From Pegoplata infirma (Eukaryota > Arthropoda > Insecta > Diptera > Anthomyiidae), in the NCBI GenBank assembly GCA_963921195.1, contig OY992536.1:229994023-230058022 (forward strand): a stretch of DNA of 64,000 bases, in the 5' to 3' direction. Of the stretch, positions 22,656 to 34,074 are shown piece after piece (position 1 is the stretch's first letter; each line of letters begins with the position of its first letter). Made by a program: the position numbers and the translations under genes. The notes beneath the pieces are model-generated. The model saw only the letters and a program-made list of their open reading frames with translations. It made no database searches and had not been told where the DNA came from.

Positions 22656-23300
22656 CACTCATAAAAGTTTTACAGTTACTGTTTCACAGTCAAACAAATA
22701 GTTTTCGTTTCAGTTAATATTAAAAGAAAATTCGTTTGTTTCACATACAAATATTCTAAACAACTTTTTGAACGTTTATTCAAATACATAACTGTCTTTT
22801 AAATAAAATTTTCCGTAACGTTTGTTTTTTTTCAGTTATTTAAAAAACAAACCACATTATTTTATTTGTCGTTTGTTATTTGTCAGTTATTTAAAAATTT
22901 CTAAAATTAGAATTTTTTATTTTGAATTTGAAAATGAAATTTAGTTGCTGAAAATATAAGTAGCTTGTGGCACAGAGGGTAGCGTGCTGGGCTATCAGCC
23001 AGAAATTATGAGTTCGATTCTGCTCAGGTTCGAAGTTTTTTAAAATTATTTCTAAAAAAATAAATAAAAATGAATGTAAATTTCCGTTATTTTAACCGTT
23101 TTTTCCGTAAAATTTTGTCAGTCATTTTTTACGGATTTTTAAGTTATTTTTACGGATTTCAACAGTTATTAATTAACATTTAAAAATAACTGAGAATTGT
23201 TTTTGTTTTAAATGAAATGTAGGTAGTCCGTTTTTTAAATAAAGTTTCATTTGTTTCAAACGTATTTTCTGTTGAATTTACTTACATAATATTTTAAGTG
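22656..23300. mobile_element. TIR element with tRNA-like insert
   Basis: Left end CACTCATAAAAGTTTTAC, right end (inverted) CACTTAAAATATTATG. Both match, in swapped order, the ends of the element at 59351-62550, so this is a dispersed family. Internal AAACGGACTAC and GTTTGTTTCA blocks are shared. The flanks do not show a clear TA duplication here. A tRNA-like segment lies inside. Confidence 0.55.
22963..23035 (+). ncRNA. tRNA-like Pol III promoter segment
   Basis: A-box-like TGGCACAGAGGG at 22968-22979, CTGG...CCAG anticodon-arm-like pairing, and a B-box-like GAGTTCGATTCTGC at 23010-23023. Spacing is tRNA-like but the acceptor arm does not pair fully. It may be the head of a SINE or a decayed tRNA captured by the TIR element. 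Confidence 0.4.
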
Positions 23301-24330
23301 TGGTAGAACGGGATTACAAGGCATTGTACCAGGCGTTTTACCAGTTTTTTTTTCAGTGTAGAGTTATTTTTTAGACATAATAAATAACAGTTACCATATA
23401 TATAAATATTTCTTAAAAGTTGCAAAATTCCAATTTATATTAGAAAAAAATTGAAAATAATTATTTTACAAAAAATAAAAAAATAAAAATTAAAAAATAA
23501 TAATTATGAAACAACGAAAAAGATAAAAGTTAAAAATAAAAGTTATGAAACAATGAAAATAATATTAATTAAAAATAATAGTTATATGTAACAGAAACTT
23601 TTTCTCTTAGCTTAAAATAATTAAAACCAATTTTTAAAAATATTTCTTAAAAATGGCCAATTTTTTCGACTCTTAAAAATGACCATAACGGTTATTCCGG
23701 ACCCTTGCTATTTATACTTCGATTCCATTGCAGGAATCCTTGGGATCTGTCCGAGTGCACAATTCAAGGGCTTATACTGTGAGCTCTTCGCTGCGCACAA
23801 CCACCTTGTGCAACTTTTGAATGAACAAACACACATTCTGTGTGCTGAAGGGCTACTGTTTAGCTACTTGCACCTCTCGGAAACGTGGATCATAACCTCA
23901 TTTCTGCATCCTTTTCATTTTCAGTGCTTTAAAACCTGCAAGGAAGCGCTCTATTTTTATCTATGAAAAGGCTCGTTGGGCTGAGCTTAACAACTTCTTT
24001 CAGCATTTCAACTGGAAATTCTGTTTTCTTGATAATAATGGTAACGGTGCGCAGAAATGATAGCAAACGTTCTAATTCTGGGAATGAAATTATTCATTTC
24101 ATCCAATCAAGTTTAGACTTAACCAAAACATAAGTGCTAATTCAATCAGACGTGCAGGAATGCAGTCAGATCCAGAGACGATAATTGGCGTAATGACAAA
24201 AATCCAGTAACTGACGCGTTACGTTAACAGGCGAGAAACGAATGTGCCAGAGTACTCAGGCGTGAAAAACGTCTTTACGAACAGCGTCTGCGTGCTAAGG
24301 TCATTGCTGCTCCGCGGGGTAGTAAGACGT

Positions 24331-25613
24331 CCCAGCAAAACTTTGGTAATGGGTGGTGATAATATAACACATTACCAGGTAATGTATATACATTATTTGT
24401 AGCATTATTTTAAGATGTCTTACCAAACATTTGTTCCACAACGTATTATTTTAAAGTGAAAAATAATGCTTTACTAATAATTTGTTACGTATTGCATGAT
24501 TATTGGAAAAAATTTATTTTATATTTATTATTTCTAAACATTAAATCATGGATGACTCATATTTGGTTACATTATGTATTATTTCAAAGTTTGAAATAAT
24601 GCATTATATATAATTGCATGCATAATGCATTACAATAACATAAAAAATAAATATTTTATAAAAAAATGCATAAGTTTAAATTAGAGATGGGCTCACGACA
24701 GGAATTTTCTAATGACACACACTCACTCACGAGCATATTTTATCTACTTACACTCACTTACAATCACGTGAGTAAATTTAGTACAAAATTACTTTTTCAC
24801 TACTTGTAACACCTTATATATTACGTTCTGTGGGGGTGTTCTGTAATTTATGCGAAAAGTTTTCGCATCGAAAAGTATGAAACAAAAAATTCCATCGTTT
24901 CTCGATTCTGGAAAAAAAGTTGTTTCTGTATATCAATGCGAAAACGGCAGCATTTTTATTGGAATATTCCAAATCAGCTGTCAAAAAGGTAAATAAGGCG
25001 AGAAAATAATAAAAATCACAACAAAAAAAACGCAATTTCACATTTTTTTTAAACAACACTCGTAACATTGGCAAACAAAAATGAAATAATAAATTAAATT
25101 ATGAAAATAATGTGTAGTATATCATTAATAATATTAGTTGATAGTATTTTCTTGAAAAAAATTTTGTTTTTTATTTATTATAACTCAAAAGTTATTTAAT
25201 TTACGAAATATCGCACCATTTTTAAATGTGAGTGATTTTGACACTTCAACTTCAAAAGTTTTCGATCAATTGGTTTACAGAAACAGTTTTTCTCGCATCT
25301 TTCCAATAATTTTGGAAAAAATCATATTTGACAGAAAGTTTCCGCATAACAAAATTACAGAAAAAGTCGAATGCGAAAAGTCAGGTTTTGTGCTGATTCA
25401 CGATGTTTCTGTTTCGTTTTTCATGTTTCATGTGAGAAATCTTTCGATTCGAGAGTTATAGAACACCGCTACTGGTATGCTATATTATATACCTTACTCG
25501 TATGTATTACTTTGAGTCTCATCCCCTGTTAAAATCATCAATGCTGCAATGTATAAAATAAGCAATCCTATACCTTATTTTATACCTTATTTTGTAATCT
25601 AAGTTTTGCTGGG
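24331..25613. mobile_element. TIR element inserted in CR1 linker
   Basis: Inverted ends CCCAGCAAAACTTTGG and CCCAGCAAAACTTAGA. The subterminal zone has ATTACC and TACCTTAT runs. It separates the CR1 linker blocks before 24325 and after 25620. Inside are a TAGAGATGGGCTCACGA fragment of the hAT type (24683-24790) and another TIR element at 24835-25468. A target duplication was not clear. Confidence 0.6.
24835..25468. mobile_element. Nested TIR element, GGTGTTCTRTAA ends
   Basis: Left GGGGTGTTCTGTAATTT, right (inverted) AGCGGTGTTCTATAACT. Further inward both sides carry CGAAA...ATGAAAC and TGCGAAAA blocks, so the arms extend well past the ends. About 634 bp, no target duplication resolved. Confidence 0.55.
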
Positions 25614-25799
25614 GTTTTTGTCATTCGTTAAAAGGAAAAAGAAGTTCATCCATTCCAACATTTGTAATGAATGACCAAATATTAACAGACCTGGTTGATA
25701 AAGACAACCATTTTTTGCTGACATATTTTCAAGGAATTCATACTTGCCAGAAAGCAATCAACGAACGCCCGAACTCGAGAGGGTATCCGTTACTATGTC

Positions 25800-26385
25800 T
25801 AACAAGGAAGGTCTTTAGAGGGCACCCACCGATTGACCTGAACCTTGAATATGGGAATGAGGGTAGACAAATAAGAGTTACATGTTTTTTTTTTGCTGCC
25901 CAATTTCTAATTTAAAAAGGGTTACCACCTTATGCAAAAATTGGATCTTTCGAGAAAATCCGAATAAAATCCGAATTTCGCCAAACGAAAAAATACGGAT
26001 CAGGTTAATTTTAATAGAGATTATTATAAATGATTTTGGCGGTCGTACGTATATACTTCTCCATATAAACTACCCCAACGTATTTACATTTTTGAAGATA
26101 AGGACTTAATGGAGGTGAATTTGGACACGACCTATAAACCATTGGATAGGCCTTCATTAAACCTTTCGATATGTATAAAATGTTCATATAGATTCTTTTG
26201 ATGAAATGTGAAAAATTTTCAAAAAAATTTAAAAAAAAGTTTTTCCCCCTCTTCTTTGATCCAATAAATGTGAGATTAGGCAGCTAAGAAAAAACAGGTG
26301 ACTCTTATTTTCCTCTCCTCTTTCCCGTGAACAAGTTTCAGGAGAATCGGTGGGTGCCCTGTGAAAGACCTTCCTTGTTAGATAT
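25800..26385. mobile_element. TIR element inserted in CR1 RT region
   Basis: Long inverted ends: CAAGGAAGGTCTTTAGAGGG and the right-hand CAAGGAAGGTCTTTCACAGG, continuing through GCACCCACCGATT and CCTGAA to about 45 bp. The CAAGG start resembles the hAT MITEs at 7267 and 10925. No 8-bp duplication could be confirmed here. Confidence 0.65.
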
Positions 26386-27164
26386 TTTTGCGAGCCCCGG
26401 GGCATGGTGTAACGGCTGTAGTCCTGAAGAAGTTTACATTGTCGTTGTCTCGTCCTTTGACAGTTTTATTTAGCTACTCGTACCGGGCAGGAATTTTTCA
26501 CTCTTGCTGGAAGTTGACCAACGTCCAGCCAATCCAAAAAAAGGGTTACAAACCTTGTAAACTACCGCCCAATATCAATTTGCTCTCAAATGTCATGGAG
26601 AGCATGATCAACCACCAGTTGATAAATTATCTGAAATCTAATTCACTTTTGTGTGATCAACAATATGGCTTTTGCAGGAGTCGTTCTACTAGGGACCTGT
26701 AAGCGTTTCTTTCGAAACGTTAGAGTCGTTCTATTACCAATTTGGTAAAATAAAAGTGGTTGCTCAAGAGTGTGTGGCACTAACTTACAAAACTTTTGGC
26801 TATTGGTGTCGGTAGTGATTTCACTCGATTTGTATCGAGCTTTCTCAGAGACCGCTCTATACGTGTTGTTATAGATGGGTTCTCATCAGTTGAGTTTCAT
26901 TTTAATTCAAGGGTACCGCAAGGCTCTGTTCTTTCTCCTACACTTTTTCTTATCTCTCTTAACGACCTCCTGGGTCTAACTTCCAATCCTATCGTAGATG
27001 ACAGCAACATTTGTAATTCATTTTCCTTTAATCATAGGCCAAGCCTTACTAAGGTTGAAGCTATGAGGCGGAATATGAATGACACACTCAATCTTGACCT
27101 TTCTAATCTCCGAGTGGGTCTTGGTGGTATAGCTATTGAGGAATTAGAAACTCTTGATGTTCTA

Positions 27165-27383
27165 CACACAAAGAAAAAGCTTCATTAATATAATGAAACT
27201 CATCATAAAAGTTCGTCCATTGAAACTGTTTCATTATATTTATGAAATTTTTCATGAATATTCATAGTATTTATGAAACATTTCATTATATTTATGAAAA
27301 TTTTCATAACATTTATGAAAAATTCATTAAAAAGTTTCATTGGACGAACTTTTATGACAAATTGTTTTACAGTTCTTTGAGTG
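27165..27383. mobile_element. 219-bp TA-flanked MITE in CR1 RT
   Basis: Ends CACACAAAGAA and (inverted) CACTCAAAGAA; inner arms share TCATAAAAGTTCGTCCA. TA is present on both sides (27163-27164 and 27384-27385). Joining the flanks with one TA gives a continuous RT frame (LDVLSMKIQ). The middle is TTTATGAAA repeats. Confidence 0.85.
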
Positions 27384-28194
27384 TAAGCATGAAAATCCAA
27401 TGTGATGTTCGTTGGAACCAGCATGTTTTTCAAGTTTCGAAAGAAGCATTCAAGTGTCTTGGTTTCTTAAAACGGTGTAAGAATTACTTCACTCCGTCTG
27501 ATCTCCTCACTATTTTAACCGCCTTTATCCGACCAAAAATGGAATATAACTCCCATCTTTGGGCAGGTGCTTCAAGGTCTATCTTGAAGCTTCTGGATCG
27601 GGTGCAAAGGAGGGCGTCAAAGCTCATCAATGACTGTAGGGTATCCAGCTTTATCTAAACATTGGAGCATCGTCGGAGTGTGGGTTGTGCGTCATTGTTC
27701 AATCCATATTACCGCGGTAAGTGTTCAGCTGAGATGGACGAACTCATCCCTGAGACACGGGTGCATGCCCGTAGCAATCGCCTTTCCAGCAGATCACATC
27801 CGTTCGTTGTCGACTGTCCAATGTCACGCACAACGCATTACAGAGAAAATTCGTTTCTCGGTCGTCGAACTGGCCGTATGTCGGCCAGTTCGAAAAATTC
27901 ATATTAAATGTCCACAAACACTACTCCCTCTTTCCTTCTTCTTATAACCTATTTTCCTAATACCAACACAATACATTGCATTAGAAGGGGGCATCCCCTG
28001 ACAAGGACACTTTTAATATATTGTAGAGGAACAAAATCTAAGACTTACCGGTTTTTTTTATCGGCTATCTTGAAGGTTAAATGGGGAAATGGGAGGATGA
28101 AAAACGGTATTTTTTTTTAGATTTTTTTCGTATTTCTTCCAAAGGAACTATGTAAACATTATATATTGATGCAAAAGTTTTTTAGGGCCTATGG

Positions 28195-28650
28195 AATGGT
28201 GTACAAAAAATTGGTGGTAAGAAGAGTTAAAGGTAAAAAAATGAGGATTTCTTCTAATGTATTTAAAAAATTAAATTTTTTATTTGGGTTGTTGGAAAAA
28301 CTAACTGAATAAATTATTGGAAAAATTATTGCATCGTTTTTTAAATTTTAACTGGGCTATTCATAATGAGTAAATTAAATCTAATGTAGGTTTATTTGAC
28401 TGATATTGCATGAAGATATGTCAAATAAACCTACTTTGAGTACACTATAAGTATTATGAATAACCCCCTTAATGTTTGAACTTGGAAAAAATCGTCTTAG
28501 AAATATTTTTAAAAACAAATTCTAAAAAATATCTATAAATAATTTCATTTTCCAAAGCGACCCTCGTATCTCATTTAATATTTTCTCAATCCGAACGCTA
28601 TCAAGTTTAAATAAAAGCTTGATAAACAAATATATATAGCATTTTTTTTT
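28195..28650 (+). repeat. Dispersed repeat D, copy 1
   Basis: Aligns by eye with 41525-41890: shared GGATTTCTTCTA, TGTTTGARCTTGGA, GCGACCCTCGTA-type and AAGCTTGATAA blocks in the same order. Family unknown. Copy 1 contains a 117-bp insertion at 28352-28468 that copy 2 lacks. Confidence 0.6.
28352..28468. mobile_element. 117-bp hairpin MITE, TTAA-flanked
   Basis: Inner inverted arms TATTCATAAT and GTAGGTTTATTTGAC. TTAA stands on both sides (28348-28351 and 28469-28472). The second copy of the surrounding repeat gives an uninterrupted TTTTAAATGTTTGA. TTAA suggests piggyBac-like; the GGGNTATTCATAAT-type end would also suit PIF/Harbinger with a TAA duplication. Confidence 0.65.
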
Positions 28651-28959
28651 CAAAAATAGTCGATTGATAATAATTATTTTTAGTATTGAGAACTTTTACT
28701 TTGAAGAACTGCTATCAAATATATACTGTTCCATTATAAGTTTGAGTCACTGTATTTGTTTTCAAATACATATTGATTAAAAGATTTCATTAATTGTTAA
28801 TTCAATAAAAAACTTAAAGATTCTTCTTCCTTTACTTTTTGTTTCGGAATTGATTAAAGTAGTTTGGAAATGTAGAAAGAAAAATTTTAAAGCTGAATTG
28901 TTGATTGTCATACTCAAAGAGATAGGAATTGAGAGATTGCGGGTAGTTCTGCTATTTGA

Positions 28960-29270
28960 TATGTTAGGTTTACCTGGCTGGACAACGATCCCGCATAGAA
29001 CAGTTAAGGTTCTTAGCGTTATCGGTTTATAACGATAACCCCTTTGTTAGTCTCATCCTGACGTGGTGGCACCCAGGGTCCCAGAGGATTTTTATTCGAA
29101 GTCTAGAGATATCTTCTAAATTTCAAAACCTGTGATTCCCCAAACATTCCGCTCTGTCGCATAAGAGAGCAGAAATAGTGTCAAATAATATGCTCTACCG
29201 TTTCTTTATCCCTAGTCACTCCATATATCCTGCAGTTGCCATTGTAGTGTATGCGGGTTTAACAATGACC
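28960..29270. other. GC-richer unassigned segment
   Basis: Less AT-rich than its surroundings (CATCCTGACGTGGTGGCACCCAG, CTGCAGTTGCCATTG). It looks like decayed coding or retrotransposon DNA lying upstream of the minus-strand R copy, but I could not match it to a domain on either strand. Confidence 0.3.
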
Positions 29271-29511
29271 AGTTTTATTTTGCTTAAGAATTACATAGGT
29301 ATAGATATCTATTTTCACAATTTCGAGAAAACCTGATATGTTTAGAAAACCTGATTATTTAGAAAGCCTGATATGTTGTTTAAAAGTCCCAACTTATTAC
29401 CTTTAAAATAAATGTTTTACCTCTGTAATAACTTGTTTCTTCTCTGAGATATCTCAACTTGAAATTTTAAAAATTCGGGTTCTCGCTATATTCCTGGTAT
29501 TTTCGCTGTAA

Positions 29512-31570
29512 ATGCAAATTCGATACAAGTGCTTAGTTGACAGTTTCCAACTCCTCTTCGTCCATGCAACTCCAGCAAAAGTCATTCGACGGCACATTAA
29601 AGCACTCTGCGTGCTTCCCTATAAGACAGTGTCCGGTAATTATAGCAACCGCCGTCGAAATCTCTCTTCTTGGAAGCAATATCAGCTCACTTGTACGCTT
29701 CTGATTAAGAGAAGGTCTGATATGTCGTGTTGTCTCACACCCATCTTTGATTAGTCTCCGTCACGGAACAAAGACGTGGGTTTTGCTTGCAAGTTTCTAG
29801 AGGCATACCAACACATTCCAATTCTGTTGGAACCTGTAAGGTAGTTCTCAGTCTTGCACACTCATTGGCTTTGCAATTCCCTGGAATGTCTCTGTACCCT
29901 GGGATCCATATGAGTCGTATATAAAACTGCTTGGCCATGTAATTGAAAGTCGTGTGGCAGTTAAGGGCAGATCTTGTTTTCAGAAACATTGACTCCAGGG
30001 ACTTGACCGCGGCTTGACTGCCAAAATATATATTGACTGCAGTTATAGACCATACATTGCAACTCAACCAGTCAGCTACTTGCTTTACTGCCAGCATCTC
30101 TGCCTGGTAAACACAGCAATGATCCGGCAATCTTCGAGCCAGGCTAAACCCAAGCTCCTCCGAATAGACTCCCACTTGTTCTTGCAGCCTCGATTTATCC
30201 ATGTAAAAATTTATGGAGGCTCCACAGTCCACGGTTTGTGGTATTGTTTTCTTCTTCAAGATCGCGCTATGACCACAATCGCTGCTCGGTGACATTATGG
30301 GGATAATGGCCAAAATCATTTCGGTCATAATCCCCATAATGGTAGTGGGGACTATGATCGAAAATAATTTGGACATAATCCCAATAAAAAAGGACATGAT
30401 TCCCAGATTTATGGGGATAATGACCACGTTACAAATGGCCATAATCCCCATTACAGGGATTATGCTTTGGACTTACTCCCCATAATGTGAATGGAGGTTA
30501 TGACCGAAAATTTCGGTCGTAATCCCAACAGGAAACGGACATAATCCACATTATGACCGTGATGAATTCGGTCGTAATCCCCATTTATGGGGGTAATGTC
30601 CGTGGGTATTATGTCCTGTCACCTCGCTGCACGTCCGTTCGAGTTTGCTATTAAGTCGAATTACCGACGTAGCCGCATACTGCCTACGCAATATGCCCAA
30701 TGGTATCAGGTGAAGAAGGATTTTTAATGAAGTCGTAGGTGTAGTACGAAGACCACCAGTGATGCACATTGACACCATTCTCTGTATCTTCGTGATGAAG
30801 ACACAGTTCCCTTTTGTCTCTAAAGCAGGCCACCAGAACATGATTCCATACAACAGAATTGGATGCACCGCCGCTGTATAAATCCAATAAACGACCTTAG
30901 GGCTAAAACCCCATATTTTTCCAATGGCCCTTTACAGGAATATAAAGCAATCGTTGCTTTTCTTACCCGTTCCTCAATATTACACTTGAAATTCAACTTC
31001 CTATCTAGAAATACTCCAAGATACTTGGCTCCATCTGAGAAGGTAATTTCAGTGCCGTCCATAGAAATAGGATCAAAATCAGGAATCTTATTATTCCTTA
31101 TTTACTTGGATTAACTCCCAGACCACAGCCTCTTGCCCATTTAGACAGATCTTTCATGACAACCACGTGCTCCTAGAGATAGCAACATTGAGTTCACTGG
31201 CATGTTCCAAAGAAGCGGCGAAAGAACACCTCCCAATTCAGACGTTATACGTCTGTTGGAAAGTAGGTTTTCCACCATTAAAACGATCCCACGCTTTACT
31301 TCCAGACCATACAGTGCCACAATTATCGAGTCTGGGATGACATTATTAAAATCACCCTCTATAGTATATCAAGAAAGGCCACCATAGTGTACTCCTTTGC
31401 CGAAACTCCAAGATAATAAGCGTAGACTACGAGATTAGTACCCATTCTGTTGAATGACTTGAGTATTTTATTTATCAGAAGATTCAACAGAAGAGTAGAT
31501 ATTACTTCTGTTTGTGGAGTTCCTCCTTATGGAATGCCACAGGAAGTGTGACAATCAAATGAACAAAAGT
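29512..31570 (-). pseudogene. R-family retrotransposon, longest copy, broken
   Basis: Minus-strand ORF2 remnant. From the right: RT palm (TPQTEVISTLLLNLLIN; the active site reads YAYYL instead of YADDL), thumb (KYLGVFLDRKLNFKCNIEER, IQRMVSMCITGGLRTTP), then RNase H and the C-terminal tail. RNase H is eroded: FYMDKS for FYTDGS, YFGSQAA for YFDSQAA, GYRDIPGNCKANE for GHRDIPGNCKADE. A GGTGACA-ended element interrupts the thumb/RNase H linker at 30286-30624. The loss of catalytic Asp residues in both enzymes shows an old copy. Confidence 0.8.
30286..30624. mobile_element. GGTGACA-ended element in R copy
   Basis: Flanked by the 6-bp duplication CGCTGC (30280-30285 and 30625-30630). Ends contain GGTGACAT on the left and GGTGACAG on the right (inverted). 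The inside is a string of short palindromic GGGATTATG/CATAATCCC units. Related to 12703-13340. Confidence 0.72.
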
Positions 31571-31621
31571 CGTTGAACACGAACTACATAATATACGCTT
31601 GAAACTAGAGACTTAATGTAT

Positions 31622-32106
31622 TAAAATTGCATTAACAGTTTTTCATTTCGTGATCTTGTTTCCTTTTAAAAGGACTTAAAAGTTTTAGAGGATTAAATTT
31701 TATAAAATATTTTTTTAATATTTGTACTTGTCCTAGGATGCCACTATTGCCAGCAAATGAAAGAGGAGGATCTCCCCTAAATTTCCTATTTTATTATTTT
31801 TACATATCAGGAAAATGGAGGTAAGTTACGTCCATTCAAAAATGTGTCCTTCAATATCATTCAAAATTTTCAACAAAATATTTTGATAAAGTTTCTAATG
31901 ATTTTATTCACATCTTTTTGTCTTGATATGGCAAAATATAAAAATGGAAAATTTAGGGAAGATCCTCCTCTTTAATCAGCCGTCACCAGTGTCATCCTAG
32001 GACAATTACAAATATTTTAAAAATACAAAATGTATCCTTTAAAACTTTGAAGTCCTTTTAAAAGGAAACAGGATCACGAAATGAAAAACTGAAAATGCAG
32101 TTTTAC
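31622..32106. mobile_element. Foldback element, about 480 bp
   Basis: Arms pair over roughly 110-120 bp: CAGTTTTTCATTTCGTGATC, then CCTTTTAAAAGGA, then TTGTCCTAGGATG near 31730 against 32000. A TA duplication is possible if the element starts AAATTGCATT. No coding capacity. Confidence 0.65.
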
Positions 32107-33404
32107 TTTATTTGGTCTCTACTTTCAGACGTATATCATCCGGTTCATTTCCAAATGGCTAATTCCAAATGCAGCCACAATGTCGGTAACTCAAAAAATC
32201 AAATTATTATTCACCATGTGTTTCAAAAATTGTTTAGCATCGCAAAAAATAAATAATACTATAACAGACTCTTGTATAAACAAAAAAAAAAAATTAATAA
32301 CATTCCAGAACGGTATATGGTGTGTGGATGATATTTAAACTTTTATTATTCTCAAATAATAAACATTTAAGATGAACAACAAAATCAAAAAAAATTAAAT
32401 ATACACTAAAATTAAAAAAAAAAAAAAAAAAAAATCAAACTAGTTAAAGTAAATATTAATAAAGCGTTTTAATTTTAACACTAACAAATATTTAAATCAA
32501 ATTTGTTTAATCTCATAAAACTGACGTTGACGAATACAACGACTTCTCAGTTATTCAGAAACTGTACGAGAAGCTGTTTATTTGATGTGGACTAAAGTCA
32601 CTCACTACTCTAATATAGATTTTCTGTTTGATTTTCTGTTTGATTTTTTTTTTTTTTTTGAATCTTTTCTATAAACAGTTTTAAAATTTTTTGAAGGCCA
32701 ACACAAATAAATAAAATCGAAATGAACCGAAAACTGGTATCATTACTTCATCTAATTCCAATTACGTTGACCATTAATTCACAATTTTTGTTATTTCTAT
32801 TTCAATTTTTTTTTTTTGGTTAGAAATAAATAATTGTATTTTTACCATTTCAGAGAAATTTTGTTTAAATATGTAGGTATATTTATTTTTTTAAATATAT
32901 TTGTTTTTATGGTTTGAAACTGTTTAATTTGTTTAACGTGAATTTTTATTAGCGCGGCAAATATGGCTTTTACATATTGATAAAGTATTAAAAATAGCAG
33001 CACGTAATCTATTTAATTTGTATACGTAACACCCCCACTGTGTTATGAAATGGGAATTATAGGAGTAAAGAAAGAAAGAGAGAGAGAGGTATATACAGTG
33101 GAATATTTTTAATTGAAATATTAGATTTCAGTATAATTTTAAAATATTTAAAAAAAAAAATCTTCGATTTCAATATCTTATAACCTCCATATTAAGGGTG
33201 AGGTAATATTGGATGAGAATTTTAAGAACGATATTTGCATATGCTAAACCACCCCCACCGCCCCCCACCCCAATTATGTGAGGTTCGTAAACAAATGCAT
33301 GAGCCAGAAAATGGGGGAGGTGAAGTGGGTTCATATGGCCCCACATCGAGGTCAAAGTTGGGTGTGAAGGGGAAAAAACCCACAGAACTTCCCTAGATTA
33401 AGGT
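32107..33404. other. AT-rich stretch, no gene seen
   Basis: Poly-A at 32416-32434, a GA-rich tract at 33068-33088 and a C-rich island at 33249-33272. I see no protein family and no element boundaries. Confidence 0.5.
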
Positions 33405-34074
33405 TAGGTTATAAGTGGCTGCTGACGTTTTACGTCAGTACACATAGACTTTGAGGTCCGTTGTGATACCGTGGGACCGTAATAGGTTCCCCTACTAATC
33501 CCTGCCGTTAAACTTCTAAAAAATAGAATTTTGACATCCAACAAATCAGAAAGATCTTGCAGCTCCCTAGATCCCAGTGTTGCAAGTCTCTGATCAGAAA
33601 GTGCCGGACAATGACAGATAAAGTGTTCGATAGTTTCCAACTCCTAGTCATCCATGCAACTCCGGCAAAAGTGCGTGCTTTTCTATAAGGCACTATCCGG
33701 TAATTACAGCAACAACTGCTGAAATCTATTTTCTTGGAGGCAATATTAGCTCACTTATGTGCTTCTGATTAAGTGACGGCTAAAACTTTCGCGTAGTCTC
33801 TCACGTCCATCGATTTGCCAATTAGTCTCCGTCGAGGAACAAAGCTTTAGATTTTGCTAGATAGTTTCTAGAGGCATACCAACACATTCCAATTCTGTTA
33901 GAACCGGTAAGGTTGTTGCCAGTCGCATCGGCTTTGCAATTCCCTTGAATGTCTCTGTGCCTTATGAGTCGTATGTCAAACTGCGTGACCTTCTCATTTA
34001 AAGACGTATGGCAGCTTAAAGCAGATCCTGTTGTAACAAACATTAAGTACAAGGACTTGACTTGACCGCGGCTT

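Larger units (their letters stand above)
23679..27990 (+). pseudogene. CR1-like retrotransposon ORF2, broken by insertions
   Basis: A single CR1-like copy in pieces. 23679-24325 codes for the endonuclease end and linker (WAELNNFFQHFNWKFCF near 23970). 25620-25800 continues the linker (KRKKKFIHSNI, DIFSRNSYLPESN). 26388 onward is RT: GHGVTAVVLKKF, NVQPIQKKG, QQYGFCRSRSTRD, RVPQGSVLSPTLFL (about 26917), then the thumb (MEYNSHLWAGASRS near 27540). The catalytic ADD block is degenerate (VDDSN). Three TIR elements interrupt it at 24331-25613, about 25800-26385 and 27165-27383. Stops and frameshifts are frequent. Confidence 0.8.
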
